From: CAVRQM01 sp963732775
GTDB taxonomy: Bacteria; Pseudomonadota; Alphaproteobacteria; Acetobacterales; Acetobacteraceae
Direction of reading: 5' to 3'
Length of the DNA stretch: 64,000 nt
Assembly: GCA_963732775.1 (NCBI GenBank)
Contig: CAVTAR010000003.1
Location: forward strand, 496,001-560,000
The translations under genes were made by a program, and so were the position numbers. Shown here in pieces: positions 57,764 to 64,000 of the stretch (positions are counted from its first letter, which is position 1; each line of letters opens with the position of its first letter). The notes under the pieces are model-generated. The model ran no database searches and was not told where the DNA came from. It was given only the letters and a program-made list of their open reading frames with translations.

Positions 57764-59275
57764 TCAGGGTCCGCCGAACGCGAAGGCGTAGAGGCGGCCG
57801 TCCCCGGCGACGTACAGCCGGCCCTCGGCCACGATCGCGGTGGCGAAATGGCGCACGTTCGGGATCGCCTGCCCCGGCCCGCCGCCGTCGAACACCGTCG
57901 CACCGGTGTCGCCGCGATAGCCGTGCAGCAGCTCGTCCCCCTGGGCGCCGACCACCCAGACGATCGGGTCGCTGCGGCCGTCGCTGGTGGTCACGATCGG
58001 GGCACCGCGCCCGTTCAGCGCCACGCACCACGCCGTGGACAGGCTCGGCGGGCTGCCGGCGGCCAGGCGCAGGGCCAGGAGATCGGCGTTGCCGCCCGAG
58101 CTTGCACAATCGGCCGCGGTACCGACGGCATAGAGCGCGACGCCGACGCCGCCGGCCAGCGGATAGACCGCCGGCCCGGTGGTGATCCGGCCGTCGACCA
58201 CGTGACGGACCACCGGGGCCGTGCCGATGCCGCCCAGGTTGATGCGGTCCAGCACGTAGGCGTTGCCGTCCTTGCCCATCTGCAGCAGCACCGGCTGCGG
58301 GCCGCCCGCGCCCGGCAGGTCGATCGGCAGCGGGCCGGTGCTGCCCAAATCCTGGTCGGTGCGGTCGAGCGTCGCCCAGTTCGCCGGGGCGAAGAAGTCG
58401 CGCGGGTCCGGCGAGTGCTGCAGTCCGGGCGGCAGGCGGAACACCGCCTCGCCATCGGCCCATTGCGTCGCGCCGTAGGTGTTGCCGGTGGTGGCGAAGA
58501 TCGACGTGCCGTCATCGCTCAGCCCGCCCTGCCCCCAGATGCCGCCCTTCTGCCCGCGCGTCCGCCAGGCGCCGACCAGCGCGGCGGTCGCGCAGTCCAC
58601 GCCCACGACCCAGCCGTGGTAGGCGCGGCAGTCGCCGGACTGGCCGCCATAGGCGACCAGCAGTTCCTGCCCGACCAGCGACAGCGCGCTGCGCTGGTTC
58701 TGGATGCTAGCATCGAAGCGGTGGCCGGCCGCGCCCAGTAGCCGGGCCACGTCGATCGGCCAGCCGGGCAGCGACCGGCCGTCCTGCAACGACAGCGCGT
58801 GCAGCAGGTGGCGCGGGGCGCCGCCGCCGTACGCGAAGGCGTCGAGGTAGACCACGCCCGCCGCCGCGTCGATCACGGGCGTGCCCGTCACCCCGATCGG
58901 GTCGATGTCGCCGCACGGCAGCGCCGACAGCGGCACCTTCACGCCGACATTGACCTGCCAGAGCACGGCGCCGCTCTGGGCGTCGAGCGCCAGCACGTCG
59001 TTGTCCTCGGTCGCGACGATCAGGCGGCCGGTGGCCGTGCCCGGCGGCCGCCAGTACAGCGGCTGGGCATAGACGTGGCCGGGCACGTGCCCGACGAACG
59101 CGGCATCGAGATGCGCGGTCGCGGCCTGCTGGAAGGTGAGCCCGGGCACCACGTAGAGGCCGCTGCGGCGGCCGTCCGCGTGGTAGGTGGTCACGTTGGC
59201 ATCGCCCGCGAAGGCCCCCACCGGAAGGCACCCGACCGCCGCCGCGCACGCGAGAGAGCGGACGAGTTCGCGCAA
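57764..59275 (-). CDS. secreted PQQ-like beta-propeller protein, paralog 1
   Basis: 503 residues from TTG 59275, preceded by GGAGGACAG. A signal peptide (MRELVRSLACAAAVGCLPVG-AFA) leads into a propeller of PQQ-type repeats: VLALDAQSGAVLWQVNVG, GVTGTPVIDAAAGVVYLDAF, YHGWVVGVDCATAALVGAWR, KGGIWGQGGLSDDGTSIFAT, GKDGNAYVLDRINLGGIG and HGYRGDTGATVFDGGGPGQA. Four cysteines are shared with all three neighbouring paralogs. No catalytic PQQ-dehydrogenase residues are evident. Likely periplasmic or secreted binding protein; function unknown. Confidence 0.85.
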   Translation of the reverse strand: MRELVRSLACAAAVGCLPVGAFAGDANVTTYHADGRRSGLYVVPGLTFQQAATAHLDAAFVGHVPGHVYAQPLYWRPPGTATGRLIVATEDNDVLALDAQSGAVLWQVNVGVKVPLSALPCGDIDPIGVTGTPVIDAAAGVVYLDAFAYGGGAPRHLLHALSLQDGRSLPGWPIDVARLLGAAGHRFDASIQNQRSALSLVGQELLVAYGGQSGDCRAYHGWVVGVDCATAALVGAWRTRGQKGGIWGQGGLSDDGTSIFATTGNTYGATQWADGEAVFRLPPGLQHSPDPRDFFAPANWATLDRTDQDLGSTGPLPIDLPGAGGPQPVLLQMGKDGNAYVLDRINLGGIGTAPVVRHVVDGRITTGPAVYPLAGGVGVALYAVGTAADCASSGGNADLLALRLAAGSPPSLSTAWCVALNGRGAPIVTTSDGRSDPIVWVVGAQGDELLHGYRGDTGATVFDGGGPGQAIPNVRHFATAIVAEGRLYVAGDGRLYAFAFGGP

Positions 59276-59396
59276 GGTCTGTCCTCCACCGCTGCCGATA
59301 CCTCAGCAGCGCGCGAAGTCGTCTTGGAGTTGCACCGAAGATGCGCACTCGCACGCAATCGCGCGCGGGCGCTCCGCGCCGTCGACGATCGCGGGT

Positions 59397-60909
59397 TCAG
59401 AGACCCGGCACGTAGGTGAACGAGTAGACCCGGTCGAACCCGCCCACGTAGAAGCGGCGTTGCGCATACAGGATCGTCTCGAAGCGCCGCACGCCGGTCA
59501 TGTGGTCCTTCGCCGTGCCGCCGGCGAACAGTTCCTGGCCGGTGTCCCCGGCATAGCCGTGCAACCGCCCGTCGCCGATCGCGCCCACGATCCAGACGAT
59601 CGGGTCGGCGGCGCCGTTTGTGGTGGTCACGATCGGCGCACCCTGCGCCGCCAGTGCCGCGCACCAGGCGGTGCTGATCGCGGGCGCCGGCCGCGACTGC
59701 ACCTTGATCACCGTGAGCTGGATGTTGGCGGCCGGCGGCGGGCAGTCCGCACCGTTGCCGGTGAAGGCCACCATCACGCCATCGGCCGCCGGATAGGCCA
59801 CCGGGGCGGTCGCGACCTTGGGATAGGCCACCTGGAAGCGGCTCAGCGAGCCGCCGAGGCCACCGAGGTTGGCGCGGTCCAGCACATAGGCGCTGCCGTC
59901 CTTGCCGAGCTGCAGCAGCCATTTCGACACGCCGCCGCCGGCCTGCGGCACGTCGATCGGCAGCGACGCCGTGCTGCCCATGTCGAGGTCGAGCCGGTCG
60001 AGCTCGAGCCAGTTAGCCGGCGCGAAATAGTCGTGCGGGTCGTTCGAGTGCAGCAGGTCCGGGCGCAGCCGGAACACCGCCTCGCCGTCGTTCCAGGTGT
60101 TGGTGCCCGACGTGTTGCCGGTGGTGACGAACAGCGAGCGGCCGTCGGAGACGACGCCGCCCTGGCCCCAGATGCCGCCCTTGAGCGCGCTGGTCCGCCA
60201 CACGCCGGAGACCCGGGCCGCCGCCACGTCCACGCCCACCACCCAGCCGTGGAACGCCCCGCACTCGCCGCTGTTGCTGCCGAACGGGACGTAGAGCGTG
60301 CCGTTGAACAGCGTCAGCCCGGGTCGCTGGGCCTGCAGCTTCGGGTCGAAGATCAGTCCGCTGGCGGCGGCACCAGCGGCGACGTTCACCGGCCAGCCCG
60401 GGACCACCGCCCCGTCCTGCAACGACACCGCGAAGATCATGTGCTGCGGCTGGCCCTGCCACAGCATGTATGTCGTGACATACAGCACGCCGGCGACGGG
60501 ATCGATCACCGGCGTGCCGAGCACCCCCGTGTCGACGCCGGTCGAGCATCGCCCGCTCATCGGCGGGACCAGCGGCCCGAGGTTGGTCTGCCAGACCATC
60601 GTGCCGGTCCTGGCGTCCATCGCCTGGATCAGGTTGCCGCTGGTGGCGGCGAGCACCAGCCCGCCCTGCGCCCCTGGCTTCCTCCAGGTACAGCAACTGG
60701 GCGCGGATGTTGCCCGCGACGGCGCCGTCGAACTGATGGTCGAGATGCATCGTCGCGGCACTCGCCCGGGTCAGGTCGGGCACCACGAACGCCCCGCTCC
60801 GCGCCGGATCGCCATGATAGGTGCTGACGTCGCCGCGCACGCCAGCCGAGGCCGCGGGGGCGAGCGCAATGGCCAGCAGCGCCGACAGGATGATGGCGAC
60901 AGATTTCAT
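59397..60909 (-). CDS. secreted PQQ-like beta-propeller protein, paralog 2, one frame break
   Basis: 503 residues once one base near 60680 is removed, exactly the length of paralogs 1 and 3. The signal peptide is MKSVAIILSALLAIALAPAA-SAG. Shared blocks are STYHGDPARSGAFVVPDLTR, LIQAMDARTGTMVWQTNLGP, GVLGTPVIDPVAGVLYVTTY, KGGIWGQGGVVSDGRSLFVT, DPHDYFAPANWLELDRLDLD, GKDGSAYVLDRANLGGLGGS and HGYAGDTGQELFAGG. About 120 bp separate it from paralog 1. Confidence 0.85.
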
Positions 60910-61085
60910 GGGCTTTCGATCCCGGCGGACGCCCCGACCCGGACGGGGTTCCGGGCCGGCCATGGCACAACCGCTGCCGGCCGTCCAGCAGCGCTCTCCC
61001 CGGTCGCCCGCGACGCGCGCCGCCGACGTCGAGGTTTTTCGTTACGAGTTGGCAGCCCGCCATTCCGAGGGTGCGACGGCCGGCC

Positions 61086-62597
61086 TCACAGCCCGCCGGT
61101 GTAGTCGAACGCGAACACCCGCCCGGCGGCGCCGACGAACAGCCGTCCCTCGGCGGCCAGCAGCGTGGAGAAACGCTGTAATCCGGGCAGCGCATCGGCC
61201 TTGCCGCCGCCGCCGAACAGCTCCGCCCCGGTGTCGCCGCGGTAGCCGTGCAGCTGCTTGTCGCCGGCGGCGGTGATCCAGACGATCGGGTTGGCGCTGC
61301 CGTCGGTGGTCGTCACGATCGGCTCGTTCATCGAGGCGGGCGACGCGCACCACGCAGTCGTGATCGCCGGCGCCGGCGTGGCGGTGATCTTCAGCACCGT
61401 CAGCCGCGGGTTGGCCATAGGCACCGGGCAGCTCGCCCCCGGCCCGTCGAGCGCCAGCAGCACGCCATCGGCCGCCGGGTACACCGCGGGCGCGGAGATG
61501 ATCTCACCCTGCGTCACCGCCTGCACCAGCAGGCTGCCGCCACGGCCGCCCAGGTTGGCCCGGTCGAGCACGTAGGCGTTGCCGTCCTTGCCGAACTGCA
61601 CCAGCCAGTGCGCGGTGCTGCCGTCCGGTCTCGCCACGTCGACGACCGCCGGGCTCGTGCCGCCGAGGTCGAAGTCGCCCTTGTCGAGCGTCGCGAAGTT
61701 CGGCGCATAATAGTAGTCGCGCGTGTCGCCGGAGCGGCCGAGGTCGGCGGCGAGGCGGAACACCGCCTCGCCATCGAGCCAGCCGGCGGTCTCGACCGCA
61801 TTGCCGGTCGTGGCGAACAGCGACGTGCCGTCGGACACCACGCCGCCCTCGGACCAGAAGCCACCCTTCGCGCCGCGGGTCTCCCAGGCGCCGGTGATCG
61901 CGGCCGTGGCGGCGTCGAGGCCGACGATCCAGCCGTGGTAGGCGCCGCAATCGCCGTGGTTGCCGCCGAAGCCCGCATACAGGCGCCCGCCGACCAGCGC
62001 CAGCGCCGGGCGCTGGCCCTGCAGGATGGGCTGGAACGAGAACCCCTTCGCGGCCAGCGCGGTCGCGAGCGTCACCGGCCAGCCCGGCCGCACCGAGCCG
62101 TCGGTCAGCGACAGCGCGGTGGCCACGTACTGGTCTTGGCCCTGCCCGTCCAGCACCGAGGCCACGACGTAGAGGGTGCCCGCCGCAGGGTCGATGGCCG
62201 GCGTGCCGAACACGCCCTTGAAGCGCGGCGGCCCGCAATTCGGCACCGAACCCGCATCGACCGTGCCCAGGACGGTGCGCCACACCTGCGCCCCGGACTG
62301 CGCGTCGATCGCCTGCACCACGTCCTGGTCGGTGGCGACCACCACGACCCCGTGCGCCGCCCCCGGCGCCTTCCAGTCCAGCGGCTGGCCGTGCACCGCG
62401 CCGCTCACGACGCCGCCGAAGCCGTGGCTGAGCGTGAGCGTGGCAGCGCTCGCCCAGGTCAGCGTCGGGGTCACGAACCGTCCGCTGCGCGCGGCATCGG
62501 CGTGATAGGTGGCCCCTTGCGCGTTGTCGTCGGCCCGGCACGGGGTGGCGAGGGCGAGCAGCGCGGCAAGCACCACGCCGCGTGCGAGGAGAGGCAT
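61086..62597 (-). CDS. secreted PQQ-like beta-propeller protein, paralog 3
   Basis: 503 residues, signal peptide MPLLARGVVLAALLALATPC-RA. It carries the family blocks ATYHADAARSGRFVTPTLTW, VVQAIDAQSGAQVWRTVLGT, GVFGTPAIDPAAGTLYVVAS, YHGWIVGLDAATAAITGAWE, KGGFWSEGGVVSDGTSLFAT, DGEAVFRLAADLGRSGDTRD, GKDGNAYVLDRANLGGRGGS and HGYRGDTGAELFGGGGKADA. It ends about 175 bp before paralog 2. Confidence 0.86.
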   Translation of the reverse strand: MPLLARGVVLAALLALATPCRADDNAQGATYHADAARSGRFVTPTLTWASAATLTLSHGFGGVVSGAVHGQPLDWKAPGAAHGVVVVATDQDVVQAIDAQSGAQVWRTVLGTVDAGSVPNCGPPRFKGVFGTPAIDPAAGTLYVVASVLDGQGQDQYVATALSLTDGSVRPGWPVTLATALAAKGFSFQPILQGQRPALALVGGRLYAGFGGNHGDCGAYHGWIVGLDAATAAITGAWETRGAKGGFWSEGGVVSDGTSLFATTGNAVETAGWLDGEAVFRLAADLGRSGDTRDYYYAPNFATLDKGDFDLGGTSPAVVDVARPDGSTAHWLVQFGKDGNAYVLDRANLGGRGGSLLVQAVTQGEIISAPAVYPAADGVLLALDGPGASCPVPMANPRLTVLKITATPAPAITTAWCASPASMNEPIVTTTDGSANPIVWITAAGDKQLHGYRGDTGAELFGGGGKADALPGLQRFSTLLAAEGRLFVGAAGRVFAFDYTGGL

Positions 62598-62703
62598 GGG
62601 ACTGCTCCGACGTTTGCGCCGACGGGACCTCGGCGTCCTGTATGCTATCGCAACGTCGGCGCCGCGTCGAGCGCAATGCGGGCGAGCCCGGACAGCCAGG
62701 CTC

Positions 62704-62725
62704 CCCGCCGGCCCATCCCGGCGGG
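62704..62725. terminator. hairpin between propeller paralogs 4 and 3
   Basis: CCCGCCGG / CCGGCGGG, a perfect 8-bp stem with a 6-nt loop, starts 14 nt after the end of paralog 4 (leftward). No T tract. It may end or attenuate transcription of paralog 4, suggesting separate control of the paralogs. Confidence 0.5.
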
Positions 62726-62738
62726 AAGCGCATACCGC

Positions 62739-64000
62739 CTAGAGACCGGGCGTGAAGTCGAATGCGTAGAGCCGCCCGGCGCCGCCCACGAACAGCCGGT
62801 TGCCGGCCGCCAGGATCGTCGAGAACACCGGCAGGCCGGACAGCTTGCCGGCGTTGCCGCCGCCCGAGAACAGGATACTCCCGGTATCGGCGCGATAGCC
62901 GTGCAGCATGCGGTCGCCGCCGCCGGCGCCGGCGATCCAGAAGATCGGCTGCGACGAGCCGTCCGTGGTCGTCAGCATCGGCGAGCCCCGCGAGGACAGC
63001 GATCCGCACCAGGCGGTCGAGACCGCCGGCCTCGGGGTCGCGGTGATCACGAGCGTCGTCAGCGCGATCTGCGTGACGCCGCCGGGGCAGTTCGACCCCG
63101 AACCGTTGAAGGCGACATAGACGGCGTTGGGCGTCTCGTAGGTGGCAGGCCCGGTCTTGATCTCGCTGTTGGCCACCTGCTGCACCAGCAGCGCGCCGCC
63201 CATCCCGCCCAGGTTCGACCGGTTCAGCACGTAGGCGTTGCCGTCCTTGCCGAGTTGCAACAGCCAGTGCTGCCGACCGCCCGGACCGTTCACGTCGATC
63301 TGCACCGGCGCGGTGCCGCCGAGATCGAGGTCGCCCGCATCCAGCTGCTGGAAGTTCGTGGGCACGAAATAGTCGGCCGGGCTCGAGGAATGCTGCAGGT
63401 TGGGGTTGAGCCGGAACACGCCCTCCCCATCACCCCAGCCGGACGGCTCGATGGCGTTGCCGGTGGTCATGAACAGGTAGTTGCCGTCGAACACGACGCC
63501 GCCCTCGCCCCAGATGCCGCCGCGCGACGCACGGGTGGTCCAGGCACCGAGGATGCCCGGCGCATTGACGTCGACGCCGACGACGGTGCCGTGATAGCCC
63601 TGACAGTCGCCGCGGTTGCCGCCGAACGGCACGTACAGCTCGCCGTTGACCAGCGCCAGCGCCCCCCGCTGGCCGCTATAGGCCGCCTGGAACGGGATGC
63701 CCTTGGCGGCGAGCGCGTCGCCGATGTCGAGCGGCCAGCCGGGCAGCACCGAGCCGTCGTTCAGCGACAGCGCGAACACGCGAGCATGCACGACCCCCGA
63801 ACTGTCCAGGATCGCGGCGCTCATGTAGGCGGTCCCGTTGACGACATCGATGGCGGGCGTTCCGGCGACGCCGCTCAGCGCCCCGTGCTGGCAGATGGGG
63901 CCGGTGAAGATCGGACCCAGGTTGGTCGTCCACAGCGCGTGTCCGTCGCCGGGATCGAGGGCGTACACGTTGTTCTGGTCGGTCGCGACGAGGATCTCGG
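62739..64000 (-). CDS. secreted PQQ-like beta-propeller protein, paralog 4, N-terminus outside window
   Basis: 420 residues are visible; the 5' end lies beyond the right edge. Shared blocks are EILVATDQNNVYALDPGDGH, GVAGTPAIDVVNGTAYMSAA, GDCQGYHGTVVGVDVNAPGI, RGGIWGEGGVVFDGNYLFMT, DGEGVFRLNPNLQHSSSPAD, GKDGNAYVLNRSNLGGMGGA and HGYRADTGSILFSGGGNAGK. It is the closest in layout to paralogs 2 and 3. More copies could lie outside the window. Confidence 0.84.
   Translation of the reverse strand, partial: EILVATDQNNVYALDPGDGHALWTTNLGPIFTGPICQHGALSGVAGTPAIDVVNGTAYMSAAILDSSGVVHARVFALSLNDGSVLPGWPLDIGDALAAKGIPFQAAYSGQRGALALVNGELYVPFGGNRGDCQGYHGTVVGVDVNAPGILGAWTTRASRGGIWGEGGVVFDGNYLFMTTGNAIEPSGWGDGEGVFRLNPNLQHSSSPADYFVPTNFQQLDAGDLDLGGTAPVQIDVNGPGGRQHWLLQLGKDGNAYVLNRSNLGGMGGALLVQQVANSEIKTGPATYETPNAVYVAFNGSGSNCPGGVTQIALTTLVITATPRPAVSTAWCGSLSSRGSPMLTTTDGSSQPIFWIAGAGGGDRMLHGYRADTGSILFSGGGNAGKLSGLPVFSTILAAGNRLFVGGAGRLYAFDFTPGL

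Overview
The window is a very GC-rich (roughly 70 %) chromosomal segment with dense, short-spaced genes. An alphaproteobacterium of the Rhodospirillales, most likely Acetobacteraceae, fits best. The reasons are the three-gene pntAA-pntAB-pntB transhydrogenase, the argD-argF pair with hslO nearby, the tkt-zwf-gntK pentose-phosphate cluster, and a small RNA of the alphaproteobacterial MmgR/suhB (alpha-r8) type. No plasmid, phage, insertion sequence, CRISPR, rRNA or tRNA signal was seen.

Layout. 0-5.4 kb: a partial aldo/keto reductase diverging from a LysR regulator, then a ribose/xylose-type sugar ABC operon. 5.4-10 kb (leftward): pntAA-AB-B followed by an orphan peptide-type binding protein. 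10-13.2 kb (leftward): a complete polar amino-acid ABC operon. 13.2-18.2 kb: an ABC1 kinase, an M3 oligoendopeptidase and an acyl-CoA synthetase. 18.2-22.4 kb: a huge Pro/Ala-rich FecR-domain envelope protein, a Tyr-rich small protein and a glycosyltransferase. 22.5-33.8 kb: pentose-phosphate genes and oxidoreductases flanked by the two separated halves of one sugar ABC transporter (MalG-like at the left end, MalF-like plus binding protein at the right). 34-37.3 kb: recX and a large MscS channel. 37.4-48.4 kb: argD-argF, then an accessory block (PIN/HTH pair, small transporter, USP, APC permease, YdeP-like molybdoenzyme, tiny lipoprotein), then hslO-lipoprotein-dioxygenase. 48.4-54.3 kb: a tightly overlapping leftward DNA-repair operon (Lhr-type helicase, PdeM nuclease, photolyase, phosphoesterase, HIT protein). 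54.4-57.7 kb: a soluble multi-PAS chemoreceptor, a small RNA, and N-formylglutamate amidohydrolase. 57.8-64 kb: four tandem paralogous secreted beta-propeller proteins, the last running off the right edge.

Two cross-cutting points. First, about 27 reading-frame breaks occur in otherwise intact genes, and nearly all are restored by removing exactly one base. They cluster at 3.5-5.7 kb and 13.5-16.1 kb and look like sequence errors rather than decay. Second, two related 80-90 bp GC-rich inverted repeats each sit between a binding-protein gene and the first permease gene of an ABC operon, the classic place for a transcript-stabilising hairpin.

The most interesting targets are the four-gene propeller array with four invariant cysteines, the 77-nt MmgR-like RNA lying antisense to the end of a catabolic gene, the repeat elements, and the inferred 9-kb inversion that split a sugar transporter.
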